From Myxococcus virescens (GTDB taxonomy: Bacteria; Myxococcota; Myxococcia; Myxococcales; Myxococcaceae), in the NCBI RefSeq assembly GCF_900101905.1, contig NZ_FNAJ01000005.1, positions 62,001 to 126,000 on the forward strand: a stretch of 64,000 nucleotides of DNA. The letters are read 5' to 3'. The first letter of the stretch is position 1; each line of letters opens with the position of its first letter. The notes beneath the pieces are model-generated. The model was given only the letters and a program-made list of their open reading frames with translations. It was not told where the DNA came from and ran no database searches. The position numbers and the translations under genes are program-made. This document shows positions 9,233-18,657 of this stretch, piece by piece.

Positions 9233-11479
9233 TCACGCGTAGCGCTTCTTCATCAGGAAGAGGATGGCGTCCTTCGCGCACGCCTCGCAGTAGCCGTAGC
9301 GCTCCGCCATCGTCTTCAGCGTGCTCTGCACCTGCGTCTGCTCGCGCGCGGTGAGCTGGTTGCGGTCCTCGGACAGGTACTTGAGGACGTTCTCCTTGTT
9401 CTTGCGCAGCACGCGCTTGCGCTCCTCGAAGTAGTGATCTCGCAGGCGCTTGAACATGTCCGGGAAGATGCGGCCGTAGTCCATGACCGCGTCCGGGTTG
9501 TCCAGCCGGTGCGCGCCGATGGAGGCGATGAGTCCCCGGCGGAAGTCAGCGGCGTCCTCGCCGCGCGGCATGATGATGGCCTCCACCTCCACCATGCGCT
9601 GCTCGTCCGGCGCCTCCATCACACCGGTGACGCGGTTGCGCATCTTCTCCCCACGCACCCAGTGGCTGATGGTCTGGATGTAGCGCTCTACCAGCTCGCG
9701 GTACTGCCCCTCCGACACCAGGCCCATGGACTCGCGCACCTCCGAGTCCACCCGGTCCAGGTACTCCGCCTCCGCCAACCGCACGAAGGCGTCATGGTCG
9801 TGGTAGCCGTCCACCACCTCCTGCAAGAGGAACTCGTAGACGCTCTTGTCCTTGCAGATGGCGGACAGCTCCTCCAGCACCGCCAGCGCGTTGAGGCACT
9901 TGTAGTCGGTGTTCTGCGCGGCATTGAAGAGCGCCGTCTTGATTTCGCGCGCGCTGGCGCCCGAGCGCCCCTCGTAGTTCGGGTACGCGTCCGACTCCGT
10001 GAACAGGTCCTCGCGCAGCTTGCGCAGCTCCTTCGTGTTGGCCAGGCTCAGCCGGTCCGGCGGCGCGCCCTCCTCGTAGAGGTGCAGCTTCTCCACCGGC
10101 GTCACCTGGTCGATGAGCTCCTTCACGTCCTGCGGGTAGCGGTCCGGAATGGGCTTCTTCAGCCGGGTGAGCACCGCCCACATGGCCGCCAGCTCCGTGG
10201 CATGGGGCGCCACGTGCTTGCCCACGGTGGTGGAGGTGATCTGCGCGTCGTAGATCTGCTGCTCGGTGCGGTAGCGGCGCAGGTAGGGCACGCGCACCAG
10301 CTCGATGCGGCCCTTGAAGGACGCGAAGTCCGGCAGCTCCTTGAAGGCGTTGAGGTGCTTCTCGTTCGCCGACGCGATGAGCACCTCGTCGAGTTGGAGG
10401 ACGAAGGGCTCCAGCGGCACCTCGCCCGTCTCGCTGAAGCCCAGCAGGTACTTGAAGGCCTCCAGGGGCCGCTTGAGCAGGTCCGCGTACTCGATGAGGC
10501 CGCGGTTGGCGTGGACCAGCGGGCCGTGCGGCTCGAAGAGCACCGTGCTGTGCAGCGGCGCGGGCACGTTGAGCTGGGTGCGGTCCGCGGTGAGCTGCTG
10601 GACGACGGCGTCCACGCTCATCTGCGGCTCCACCGTCACCGTGCCCACCTGGTAGCGGCGCGACACGTAGAAGCGCTCCACCTGGACGTGGCGCATCACC
10701 TTCAGCCAGTCCCCGCCGTAGGAGTTGAGCAGCGCGGTGTAGATGCGGCGGCACTTGGAGCACAGCTCGCCGTCCCGCACGTAGTCGGACAGGATGAAGT
10801 CGCCACTCTCCCCGTCCCCGTTGCCCAGGCCCTTCTTCTTGAGCGCCGTCTCCAGCAGCTTGCGGCGCTCGCCGGGCGGGACGGCGAAGAGCGGGTGGTC
10901 CCGCAGCTCGCACGGCATGCGCAGGTCGATGGACTCCGCGTCCAGATGCGCGAAGGTGGTCATCTCCCCACCGGCGGAGTCCCGCTCGCCGAAGCCAATG
11001 GAGCCCTTGATGAGCTTCTCCGACGGGAACACCCAGGCGAGCCGGTAGAGCGCGCCCTGGGGCAGCCGCGAGTACGCCTCCATGCCCTCCTTCAGGGCAT
11101 TGACGATCGTGGACTTGGCGCTGCCATTGGGCCCGTGCAGGAGGATGAGCTTGTTGATACGGCCGGCCCGCACGAAGTTGCCGAGCAACCGGTAGATGGC
11201 GTTCTGCACCTCCTCCTGGCCCGCCACCCGGTCGTCCCGGTCGCCGCCGGGCACGTCGAAGACCTGGAAGCGCCGGATGGTGCCCGTGGGGTGCGGCACC
11301 GTGGTGGTGCCGAAGTGGTCCATCACGTCCCGCAGGTACTGCGCCGCGTTGCGGGCCTGGCCCTTCGGGTCGCTGAAGAAGAGGGAGAGATACTCCTCGA
11401 AGGAGAGAATCGACCGGTTCTTGACGAAGTCGGCGTTCACCTGCGCGCCCACTTCCTGCAGATAACCCTTCGCGTCCAA
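9233..11479 (-). CDS. prkA: PrkA-family serine protein kinase / AAA ATPase
   Basis: A 748-residue PrkA/YeaG-type protein: an AAA+ module with P-loop LLHGPNGSAKST and a C-terminal PrkA region. Known members are about 630-650 residues and have been described as serine kinases or AAA+ proteases in stress and stationary-phase physiology; this one is about 100 residues longer. CxxC pairs (ELCSKCRRIY; GYCEACAKDA near the C-terminus) suggest a metal site. The start is TTG at 11479, chosen because AGAGGAGAG precedes it and the family N-terminus begins there (NADFVKNRSILSFEEYLSLF). The usual partners YeaH and SpoVR are not adjacent. It is divergent from the Hsp70 gene. Confidence 0.88.
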   Translation of the reverse strand: MDAKGYLQEVGAQVNADFVKNRSILSFEEYLSLFFSDPKGQARNAAQYLRDVMDHFGTTTVPHPTGTIRRFQVFDVPGGDRDDRVAGQEEVQNAIYRLLGNFVRAGRINKLILLHGPNGSAKSTIVNALKEGMEAYSRLPQGALYRLAWVFPSEKLIKGSIGFGERDSAGGEMTTFAHLDAESIDLRMPCELRDHPLFAVPPGERRKLLETALKKKGLGNGDGESGDFILSDYVRDGELCSKCRRIYTALLNSYGGDWLKVMRHVQVERFYVSRRYQVGTVTVEPQMSVDAVVQQLTADRTQLNVPAPLHSTVLFEPHGPLVHANRGLIEYADLLKRPLEAFKYLLGFSETGEVPLEPFVLQLDEVLIASANEKHLNAFKELPDFASFKGRIELVRVPYLRRYRTEQQIYDAQITSTTVGKHVAPHATELAAMWAVLTRLKKPIPDRYPQDVKELIDQVTPVEKLHLYEEGAPPDRLSLANTKELRKLREDLFTESDAYPNYEGRSGASAREIKTALFNAAQNTDYKCLNALAVLEELSAICKDKSVYEFLLQEVVDGYHDHDAFVRLAEAEYLDRVDSEVRESMGLVSEGQYRELVERYIQTISHWVRGEKMRNRVTGVMEAPDEQRMVEVEAIIMPRGEDAADFRRGLIASIGAHRLDNPDAVMDYGRIFPDMFKRLRDHYFEERKRVLRKNKENVLKYLSEDRNQLTAREQTQVQSTLKTMAERYGYCEACAKDAILFLMKKRYA

Positions 11480-11679
11480 GTTGACTCTCCTCTGGTCCGT
11501 CGTCCACCACCAAGTTTTCCGCCCGGGCCACCAATGTCCAGCACCCCAGACGCCATTGTCGGCTGGGGCACGCGCTGCTGGCCACCGGGCGGCCACAGGG
11601 AGCGCTACGGCGCCCTCCAGGGGAAGCAGGGAGCCCGGGTCCGCATTCCCGGGGAGCGGCAATCGCCGCGGTGTGTGAA

Positions 11680-11696
11680 CTCGCGCGCGGCGCGAG
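11680..11696. promoter_or_regulatory. Inverted repeat in the prkA-hsp70 divergent region
   Basis: A perfect palindrome, CTCGCGC-N3-GCGCGAG, lies 56 bp before the Hsp70 start within the 273-bp divergent region 11480-11752. It is not the CIRCE element of HrcA. It may be an operator, but GC-rich chance symmetry is possible. I see no clear -35/-10 pair here. Confidence 0.3.
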
Positions 11697-11752
11697 GGTG
11701 CGCTACGGTCTTTTCCTTCCTCTGCGGCCTACCCACCCGGAGTCCAAGCAAG

Positions 11753-13273
11753 ATGCACAAGGAGCCCATCATCGGCATCGACCTCGGCACGACCAACTCG
11801 TGCGCGGCGATCGTCGAGGACAGCGGGAACGTCAAGCTCATCCCCTACAAGGGCGGCGAGTACACCATCCCCTCGATCTTCGCGATCGACGACAAGGGGA
11901 ACGAACTCATCGGCTACGAGGCCAAGCGCCAGTGGCAGCTCAACCCGCGCAACACCGTCTACGGTTCCAAGCGGCTGGTGGGCCGAGGCTTCGGCAGCGA
12001 AGTCGTCGACACGATGAAGCAGGTCGTGGCGTACAACATGCGCCCCGGCAAGCAGAGCGACGTCATCCTGGACGTGGGCAAGAAGGAGTTCGCCCTCCAG
12101 GAGATCAGCGCCAAGATCCTGGGGAAGATTCGCGAGGTCGCCTCCAACTACCTGAAGATGCCCATCAAGCGGGCGGTGGTGACGGTGCCGGCCTACTTCA
12201 ACGACCGGCAGCGCCAGTCGGTGAAGGACGCGGGCAAGCTCATCGACCTGGAAGTGGTGCGCATCATCAACGAGCCCACCGCGGCGGCGCTGGCCTACGG
12301 CGTGGGCAAGGGGCTGAAGGAGAAGGTCGTCATCTACGACCTGGGCGGCGGCACCTTCGACGTCTCCATCATCGAGATCCGCGACCGCGTCTTCGAGGTG
12401 AAGGCCACCGGCGGTGACGTCTTCCTGGGCGGCATCGACTTCGACAACGCCATCATCCACCACGTCCTCAAGGACTTCGCGGCGAAGACGGGCCTCGACC
12501 TCGCCACGGACCCGGTGGCGATGCAGCGCATCAAGGACCTGGCCGAACGCACGAAGATCGACCTCTCCGCCCGCGAGGAGGTCCCCTTCAACATCCCCTT
12601 CATCACGATGACGTCCCAGGGCCAGCCCCTGAACATCGAGATGAAGTTCAGCCGGAAGATGCTGGAGCAGCTCACCAACCAGCTCGTGGACCGCACCCTG
12701 CAGATGGTGGCGCGCGTGCTGGTGGACTCGGGACTGTCCACCAAGGACGTCGACGAGGTCATGCTCGTGGGCGGCCAGACGCGCATGCCCATCGTCCAGG
12801 ACCGGCTCACCAAGTTCTTCGGCAAGCCGCCCAGCAAGGGCGTGCACCCGGACGAGGCCGTGGCCATTGGCGCCGCGCTCTACGCGCACTCGCTCCAGGA
12901 CGACACCAACCTGCGCATCCAGCTCCTGGACGTGATTCCCATGGCCATTGGCCTGGAGAAGGCGGGCGGCGCCTTCCACACCGTCTTCCCGCGCAACGCG
13001 TCCATCCCCAACGCCAAGCAATTGCTGGCCACCACCAGCATGGACAACCAGACCGAGCTCGCCGTGCGCATCTTCCAGGGCGACAACGAGCTGGTGGCCC
13101 GCAACGACATGCTGGGCGAGTTCACCTTCTCCGGCATCCAGCCCGGCCGCGCTGGCGCCGCGCAGGTGGAGATCACCTTCGACGTGAACGTGGAAGGCAT
13201 CCTCACCATGCGCGCCCGCGACCCGGCGTCCGGCCGCGAGATGAAGACCACGGTGCGCGTCACCAATGCCTGA
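11753..13273 (+). CDS. Short Hsp70-family (DnaK-like) chaperone
   Basis: A 506-residue Hsp70. The ATPase domain is complete: IGIDLGTTNSC near the N-terminus, VVTVPAYFND, INEPTAAALAYG, the phosphate-2 loop YDLGGGTFDVS and VGGQTRMP. The substrate-binding beta domain follows (residues about 385-505, ending GREMKTTVRVTNA). Full DnaK is about 610-640 residues, so the C-terminal helical lid is absent. The ATG at 11753 starts MHKEPIIGIDLG and has only a weak ribosome site. No dnaJ or grpE is adjacent, so this is probably one of several myxobacterial Hsp70 paralogues and not the housekeeping dnaK. Confidence 0.93.
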   Translation: MHKEPIIGIDLGTTNSCAAIVEDSGNVKLIPYKGGEYTIPSIFAIDDKGNELIGYEAKRQWQLNPRNTVYGSKRLVGRGFGSEVVDTMKQVVAYNMRPGKQSDVILDVGKKEFALQEISAKILGKIREVASNYLKMPIKRAVVTVPAYFNDRQRQSVKDAGKLIDLEVVRIINEPTAAALAYGVGKGLKEKVVIYDLGGGTFDVSIIEIRDRVFEVKATGGDVFLGGIDFDNAIIHHVLKDFAAKTGLDLATDPVAMQRIKDLAERTKIDLSAREEVPFNIPFITMTSQGQPLNIEMKFSRKMLEQLTNQLVDRTLQMVARVLVDSGLSTKDVDEVMLVGGQTRMPIVQDRLTKFFGKPPSKGVHPDEAVAIGAALYAHSLQDDTNLRIQLLDVIPMAIGLEKAGGAFHTVFPRNASIPNAKQLLATTSMDNQTELAVRIFQGDNELVARNDMLGEFTFSGIQPGRAGAAQVEITFDVNVEGILTMRARDPASGREMKTTVRVTNA

Positions 13274-13285
13274 TGGAAGTCCCCT

Positions 13286-13314
13286 GCCCCGCTCCCGTGC
13301 GCCAGGAGCGGGGC
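13286..13314. terminator. Strong bidirectional hairpin
   Basis: A perfect 10-bp GC-rich stem (13286-13295 pairing with 13305-13314) with a 9-nt loop starts 12 bases after the Hsp70 stop. It lies between convergent genes. No T-tract follows. Confidence 0.65.
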
Positions 13315-13364
13315 GCCCTCGGCCGCCCCGGCCTTCCGCATCACGGAACAGCGGGCGCGGCCCC

Positions 13365-15362
13365 TCAGCCGCCCTGCGTGGTTCCCCGGCCTTCTGGCGC
13401 CGCCTCCGGCGCCAGGAAGGCGGTCGCATCGTCGGGGCCCGGTGCGCCATGGCCCTCGTCGCGGGCCAGCTCGAAGAGGCCCGTCTCCACGGGCGACAGG
13501 CGGAAGCGTGACGCCGCGCGCGCCTGGGCCCGGCCGCTGACCAGCACCTGCCCACGCCCGGCCCTCGCCGCCAGCCGCGCCGCGGTGTTCACCACGTCCC
13601 CCAGCACCGTGAAGTCCAGCCGGCCGGAGGCCTTCGCCCCCACGCTGCCGGCCACCAGGTCGCCCGAATCCAGCCCCATGCAGACGCCGTGCGCATACGG
13701 TGCGCCCTCGCCGCCACGCAACGCCAGCGTACCCAGTTGCCGGTGGATGGCGTGGCAGGCCTCCAGCGCCAGGTCCACGTGCCCGGGGCCTCGGAAGACG
13801 GCCATCACCGCGTCCCCCATGAACTTGTCCACGATGCCGCCGCGCGCGAGCAACTCCGGGACAATGGCCTCGAAGTTGGCGTTGAGACGGCGCAGGGACT
13901 CCGGCGGCGCTTCCTGGTGCAGCACCGGCGTGAAGGCATCCACGTCGATGAACACCACCGTGCCGTCCACCCACTCGCCCGCCATGGCGTCCGAGCCCTG
14001 GAGCAACGGCGGCAGACGCTCCAGCACCGCGCCCGGGACGAACATGCGCAGCAGGCCGTTCTCCTCCGTGTAGCGCACGGTGCGGCGCAGCTCGCGCACG
14101 TGCTTCAGCGTCTTGACGAGCGTGGCCTCCAGGTCCGGGAAGTCGATGGGCTTGGTGATGAAGTCGAAGGCGCCGCGATTCATCGCCGTGCGGATGTTGT
14201 TCATGTCGCCATACGCGGAGACGATGACCACCCGGGTCAGCGAGCTGATCTCCCCCACGCGCGACAGGAACGTCAGCCCATCCATGCGCGGCATGTTGAT
14301 GTCGCAGAGGACGACTTCGATGTCCGGATGCTGGCGCATCTCCTCCAGCGCCTCCTCGCCGTCCGCGGCGAAGAGGAACTGGTAGACGGAGCGGCGGATC
14401 TGCTTGCGGAAGCTCTGCTCCATCAGCACGACGATGTCCGGCTCGTCATCGACGACCAGGATTTTCGCCGGGCGCGACGGCCGGCCCGCGTCCACCGCGC
14501 TGGTGAGGGCGGAGGCCAGCTCGTGCGCGGACTGGAAGCGGCGCGCGGGGTCCACGTCCAGGGCGCGCGCGAAGAAGGCATCCACCTCCGTGCCCAGCTC
14601 CGGGGACAGGCTGGACGGCGTCGCGGGCGGCGGCGGCACGTTGCCCAGGCGCATCTGCCGCAGCGACTCCAGGGGGAACGGGTGCTGTCCCGTCAGCGCG
14701 CGGTACGCCACCACGGCCAGCGACCAGAGGTCACAGCGGTGGTCCAGCCGCGGCTCCAGCCCTCGGAGCTGCTCGGGGCTCATGTACCGGGGCGTGCCGG
14801 CCATCTCCTCCTCGGGATGTGGCCGGGCCGCGCCGCCCGACATCAGCAGCGCCAGACCGAAGTCCAACACCTTCACCTGCTCGCCATGCTCCGTGCGCGC
14901 GAGGAACAGGTTGGCCGGCTTGAGGTCGCGGTGGATGACGCCCGCGGCGTGCGCGGCGGTGAGCGCGCGGGCCGCCTGCGTCACCAGCCGCTCCACCATG
15001 GCCAGGGACAGCCGGCCGCGGCGGTTCAACAGGGCCTCCAAGTCCTCGCCCACCAGCCACTCCATGACGATGTAGGGCGTCTCGCCGGAGAGGTCGCAGT
15101 CGTGGACCTGGATGACGTGGGGATTCTGGAGGCGGGCAATCGCCTGCGCTTCCCATTCGAACTGCCGGCGAGCCAGGGGCGCGGGCGCGCAGTGGGCCGC
15201 CATCAGCTTGAGGGCCACGCGGCGCTGGAGCTTGGGATCCAACGCCACCCAGATGGTGCCCATGCCACCGCCAGCCAGCCGCCGCTCCAGGACGTATCGG
15301 TCGCCAATGACTTGTCGCTCGGAGTGGGAGTCTTCGACCATGGGAGGCGGGCAGTGTCTCAC
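13365..15362 (-). CDS. Ser/Thr kinase - receiver - adenylate cyclase fusion
   Basis: A 665-residue cytoplasmic signalling protein. The kinase (about 20-285) looks active: glycine loop LAGGGMGTIW, VALKLM lysine, HRDLKPANLFL, DFGLAL and GTPRYMSPEQL. The receiver (about 300-420) has VVDDEPD, phospho-site VLCDINMPRMDG and ITKPIDFP. The class III cyclase (about 460-630) has both metal aspartates (FIDVDAFT; KFMGDAVMAVF), the adenine-type Lys/Asp pair (VDKFMGD; RLDFTVLGD) and the transition-state Asn/Arg (VVNTAARL), so ATP is the likely substrate. The start is GTG at 15362 with GAGGGG upstream; ATG at 15341 is an alternative. There is no transmembrane segment. Confidence 0.93.
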   Translation of the reverse strand: MRHCPPPMVEDSHSERQVIGDRYVLERRLAGGGMGTIWVALDPKLQRRVALKLMAAHCAPAPLARRQFEWEAQAIARLQNPHVIQVHDCDLSGETPYIVMEWLVGEDLEALLNRRGRLSLAMVERLVTQAARALTAAHAAGVIHRDLKPANLFLARTEHGEQVKVLDFGLALLMSGGAARPHPEEEMAGTPRYMSPEQLRGLEPRLDHRCDLWSLAVVAYRALTGQHPFPLESLRQMRLGNVPPPPATPSSLSPELGTEVDAFFARALDVDPARRFQSAHELASALTSAVDAGRPSRPAKILVVDDEPDIVVLMEQSFRKQIRRSVYQFLFAADGEEALEEMRQHPDIEVVLCDINMPRMDGLTFLSRVGEISSLTRVVIVSAYGDMNNIRTAMNRGAFDFITKPIDFPDLEATLVKTLKHVRELRRTVRYTEENGLLRMFVPGAVLERLPPLLQGSDAMAGEWVDGTVVFIDVDAFTPVLHQEAPPESLRRLNANFEAIVPELLARGGIVDKFMGDAVMAVFRGPGHVDLALEACHAIHRQLGTLALRGGEGAPYAHGVCMGLDSGDLVAGSVGAKASGRLDFTVLGDVVNTAARLAARAGRGQVLVSGRAQARAASRFRLSPVETGLFELARDEGHGAPGPDDATAFLAPEAAPEGRGTTQGG

Positions 15363-15502
15363 ACCGGCCCCTCACAAGGTACCGCGGGCTGCCCTCTCCC
15401 ACGGCGGCCAGCCGCGCGGCGCCGACCGGTCTGTCACAACCCGCGTGCTACGGTCCCGGCCCCCATCCCGATGCGGCTCACCCAACAACCACCGGAGGCG
15501 TC

Positions 15503-17644
15503 ATGCCCGAGACTGAATCCGTCCTGAAGCACCCCGCCCCCGCGGCGCCCGAAGCGCCCCCTTCCCTCTCGCGCGAGTCGGACGGCCATGCGCTCCCCGG
15601 TCTGCACGTCCCACCGGGACTCAGGCCCGGCATGCCACGCAACGCGATGACCACCAGCCCGGTGGAGTACGTCAACGAGCCGCTGCAGGTGCTCGCCGGC
15701 ACGCTGCCCGAGGACCTGCAGGGTCACGTCTATGTCGCGGGGCCCAGCGTGCACGCGGGCTCCCCGGCCCTGGCCTCGGACGGGCTCGTGCTGCGCCTGG
15801 ACTTCCAGGTGGGCGGCGCCCGGTTCACCTCCGCCACCATGCGCACCCCCTCGTACTACGCGCGCCAGCAGGTGGACGCGGGCGCGACGGCGCGAGGCCC
15901 CCTGACGCGGCTGCTCAACCGCTTCCGCAAGACGACGCTGGCGGACGTGTCCCTCACGCTGGGCCCGCAGGAGACGCCCAACACGGCGCCCTTCCTGGTC
16001 GAGGGTGAGCGGATGCTGCTGGTGACGACGGACGCGGGCCGCCCGTGGGCCATCCACCCCAAGACGCTGAAGGCGTACACACCGCTGGGCTACCTGCGCG
16101 AGTGGAACCGCGCCCTCCCCACGCCGTGGGCCTTCCCCCTGCTGCAGAGCACGGCCCACCCGGCCTTCGACCCCGCCGAGCGCCTGGGCCCACGCATCAA
16201 CAAGGACCGGCCCCGCCTCTTCTTCACCAACCACGCGCCCAAGTGGCCCCTGGGCGCCGGTTACACGCAACTGGTGAGCTGGGACACGGAAGAGAACCGG
16301 CTGAACCACTGGAAGCTGATGGACGCGGCCACGGGCGAGCCGGTGGTGGCGGCGTCGCTGCACCAGATCGCCGCCACGCGGGACTACGTGGTGCTGCTGG
16401 ACTCCAACTTCCCCATCAACTTCTGGCAGATCGCCGCGCAGGCGGCGGTGCCCTTCCTGCCGCGGGTGCAGCGCGCGGTGGAGTGGCTGACGGCGTCCCC
16501 CGCCGCCCCGCAAGCGGTGTTCTGGGTGGTGCGGCGAGCGGACCTCCAGACGTCACCCGGGACGCTGGACCCGGAGAATCCGCCGCTCGTGTCCGCGCAC
16601 CGCTTCCAGGCCGGAGGCGGCGGGCTGCACTTCGCCGCCATCTACGAGAACCCCGACGACGTCATCACCCTGGTCGCGGCGCACTCTCCCACCGAAGACC
16701 TGTCTCATACGCTGAAGCCGGGCGAGCTGCTCATCAATGGCAACCGCGTGCAGGACTGGCAGGCGGGAATGCCCACGGCGGTGCCCGTCACGCGCAGCTC
16801 CATGGGGGTGCACCGCATCGACATGAAGCGGCTGCGCATCCAGTCCAATCTGTATTCGCATGACGACTTCACCTGGGGCCTGACGGTCTTCTCCAACGCC
16901 GGCCTGGTGAATGGCGAGTTGGAGGCCCACTTCCGGCTGCTGGGCCACGTGATGAACGCCAAGTTGCCGACGAAGGAGCTGGCGCTCTACCTCAACTCGG
17001 ACGGCTTCACGGCGGACATGGTCCCCGAGGCGCTCTACCAGCTTTACAAGCCCGTCGTCGGAGACAAGTCCGCGCTGCCCATCCGCGATGGCCGCGCGGC
17101 GAGCTTCTGCAAGTTCTTCGTCGACTCCGGCCGCTTCGAGGGCTTCGTGCTGCCCACCGGCTGGTTCGGCTTCGCGCCGCAGTTCGTCCCCAGCGCCCGG
17201 TTCCCCCAGGTGCCGCACTGGAAGGGCTACGTGGTGGCGCTCGTCGTGTCGGACCCGACGCCGGACCTGCCTGAGAACTCCACGGGCGACGAGGTCTGGA
17301 TCTTCGACTCCGAGGACCTGGCCAAGGGCCCCATCTGCCGGCTGGGCAGCCGCAACTTCGACGTGGGCATGACGCTGCACACCACGTTCCTGCCACCGGG
17401 CCTGGCGGACCTCCTGGAAGGCCAGCCCCCGGGCAACGTGGCCCCGTACTGCGTGGACGTGCGGCAGGACCTCGACATGGACGCCATCGAACGGACGTAC
17501 CTGGAGTGGCCCCAGACGCTGCTCCCACGGGTGCCCCGGGTGCTGTTCGCCCCGTGGCGCCTGGGCGTGAAGTGGGCATTGAACTTCCCGAAGCTGCGTC
17601 AGGTGCTCCAGGAGGACGTGTATCCGCACTTCCCGCGCAGGTGA
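15503..17644 (+). CDS. Carotenoid cleavage oxygenase family protein
   Basis: A 713-residue protein of the carotenoid oxygenase/RPE65 family, non-heme iron enzymes that cleave polyene or stilbene double bonds. Support comes from the N-terminal segment (LPEDLQGHVYVAGPSVHAG, DGLVLRLDF) and spaced histidines where iron ligands are expected (AASLHQIAATRDYVVLLD; GGGLHFAAIYEN; GMTLHTTFLPPG). It is longer than the usual 450-550 residues. The ATG at 15503 follows CGGAGGCGTC. It is a single-gene unit ending at a hairpin. A carotenoid desaturase gene lies 18 kb away, so any link is only thematic. The substrate is unknown. Confidence 0.78.
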   Translation: MPETESVLKHPAPAAPEAPPSLSRESDGHALPGLHVPPGLRPGMPRNAMTTSPVEYVNEPLQVLAGTLPEDLQGHVYVAGPSVHAGSPALASDGLVLRLDFQVGGARFTSATMRTPSYYARQQVDAGATARGPLTRLLNRFRKTTLADVSLTLGPQETPNTAPFLVEGERMLLVTTDAGRPWAIHPKTLKAYTPLGYLREWNRALPTPWAFPLLQSTAHPAFDPAERLGPRINKDRPRLFFTNHAPKWPLGAGYTQLVSWDTEENRLNHWKLMDAATGEPVVAASLHQIAATRDYVVLLDSNFPINFWQIAAQAAVPFLPRVQRAVEWLTASPAAPQAVFWVVRRADLQTSPGTLDPENPPLVSAHRFQAGGGGLHFAAIYENPDDVITLVAAHSPTEDLSHTLKPGELLINGNRVQDWQAGMPTAVPVTRSSMGVHRIDMKRLRIQSNLYSHDDFTWGLTVFSNAGLVNGELEAHFRLLGHVMNAKLPTKELALYLNSDGFTADMVPEALYQLYKPVVGDKSALPIRDGRAASFCKFFVDSGRFEGFVLPTGWFGFAPQFVPSARFPQVPHWKGYVVALVVSDPTPDLPENSTGDEVWIFDSEDLAKGPICRLGSRNFDVGMTLHTTFLPPGLADLLEGQPPGNVAPYCVDVRQDLDMDAIERTYLEWPQTLLPRVPRVLFAPWRLGVKWALNFPKLRQVLQEDVYPHFPRR

Positions 17645-17647
17645 CTG

Positions 17648-17683
17648 CGTCAGGGCGCAGCTTCTTCGTCAGCGCCCCTGACG
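17648..17683. terminator. Bidirectional hairpin
   Basis: CGTCAGGG-CGC (17648-17658) pairs with GCGCCCCTGACG (17672-17683) with a single bulged base and a 13-nt loop. It sits between the convergent carotenoid oxygenase and aspartate dehydrogenase-like genes. Confidence 0.6.
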
Positions 17684-17712
17684 TCCGCCGAGCCATCCTG
17701 ACAACGCGACCT

Positions 17713-18585
17713 TCACACGAAGAAGAAGCCGCCCCCGTGGCCAGTGCTGCGCTGGAGCGAAGCCAGGAACGAGGCAAAGGTCGCGCTGCCCGTCACCGCT
17801 CCGGGTCTGGCCGGATTCGTTCGTGTGGTCTTCAGCGTGAATCCGCCCCTCCCTTCCAGCTCAACCTCCACCACGTGAGACTCCAAACGCTTGTCTGCGA
17901 TGATCTTCCCCCGGGTCTTGTCGAAACCAAAGGACGGACCCGAAGCGAGCGCCGCGCAGGCCATCGTGTTGACATTGCTCGGCGCGAGCGGCGCCAGCTC
18001 GCGCACGCTGCCATCGAAAATGACGAACTCATCCTGAGAGTCACTCTGTTCGTATTCGATGAGTCTGCTGCGAAGAGGCTCCTTCAGCTTGAACGCGCTT
18101 GGGTGTTTCTTCATGGTGACGCTCAGCGCGCGGATGCTGTCGCCCTGTTGGCCCAGCTTGGCGATGTCTTCAACCCCCCACAGCGCTCCCGCTGGCAGGT
18201 AGCACTCATGACGCGTGCCTTTCGCGGGCGCTTCTGCCAGTGCGCTGCGGATACGTTGCTCGACGGAAGCATCCGCGAATGCGGTCGGGCTACCGACGAT
18301 CAGGTCGCAGTGCCGTAGGAAAAAGGCACCAAACCGCGCGACGATCTCCGGATGGCACACTTCGATGACAAGGTCGATCATGCCGTCATACTTTTCGAAA
18401 AGATGCAGCAGATCCCCGCTGTACCGCAGCGACTCGGGCTGCAGGGATGCAAGCTTGTCAGTCGTCCTGTTCCAGACGGCGATCAGCTCGAACTGCGCCG
18501 AAACGGCAGGGTCCCCCTGGATCGCGTCGACCAGGTATTGACCCAGGTTGCCATATCCAATGATTGCGGTGCGTATGCGAGTCAC
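17713..18585 (-). CDS. Putative L-aspartate dehydrogenase (NadX/ASPDH family)
   Basis: A 290-residue NAD(P)-dependent oxidoreductase. The Rossmann motif IIGYGNLGQYLVDAI is at residue 8. The C-terminal domain has the aspartate dehydrogenase pattern: FDGSVRELAPLAPSNVNTMA, then GPSFGFDKTRGKIIADKRLE and HVVEVELEG. The family interconverts aspartate and iminoaspartate/oxaloacetate; in bacteria it can feed NAD synthesis. The GTG start at 18585 follows AGGGAACT. It lies 72 bp downstream of the asparagine synthetase gene on the same strand, suggesting a shared role in aspartate/asparagine metabolism. Wobble positions look less GC-biased than in the flanking core genes. Confidence 0.72.
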   Translation of the reverse strand: MTRIRTAIIGYGNLGQYLVDAIQGDPAVSAQFELIAVWNRTTDKLASLQPESLRYSGDLLHLFEKYDGMIDLVIEVCHPEIVARFGAFFLRHCDLIVGSPTAFADASVEQRIRSALAEAPAKGTRHECYLPAGALWGVEDIAKLGQQGDSIRALSVTMKKHPSAFKLKEPLRSRLIEYEQSDSQDEFVIFDGSVRELAPLAPSNVNTMACAALASGPSFGFDKTRGKIIADKRLESHVVEVELEGRGGFTLKTTRTNPARPGAVTGSATFASFLASLQRSTGHGGGFFFV

Positions 18586-18657
18586 AGTTCCCTGCTTCTG
18601 GTGAGTGGACGGCGAGTTCGCGAGAAGACGGCGAAGGAATGACCGATGAAGGGTGGG

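Noticed and set aside
9020..11752. A long plus-strand open frame in front of the Hsp70 gene
   Set aside because: It is antisense to prkA, rich in His/Arg/Val and without homology; such frames are common in GC-rich coding DNA.
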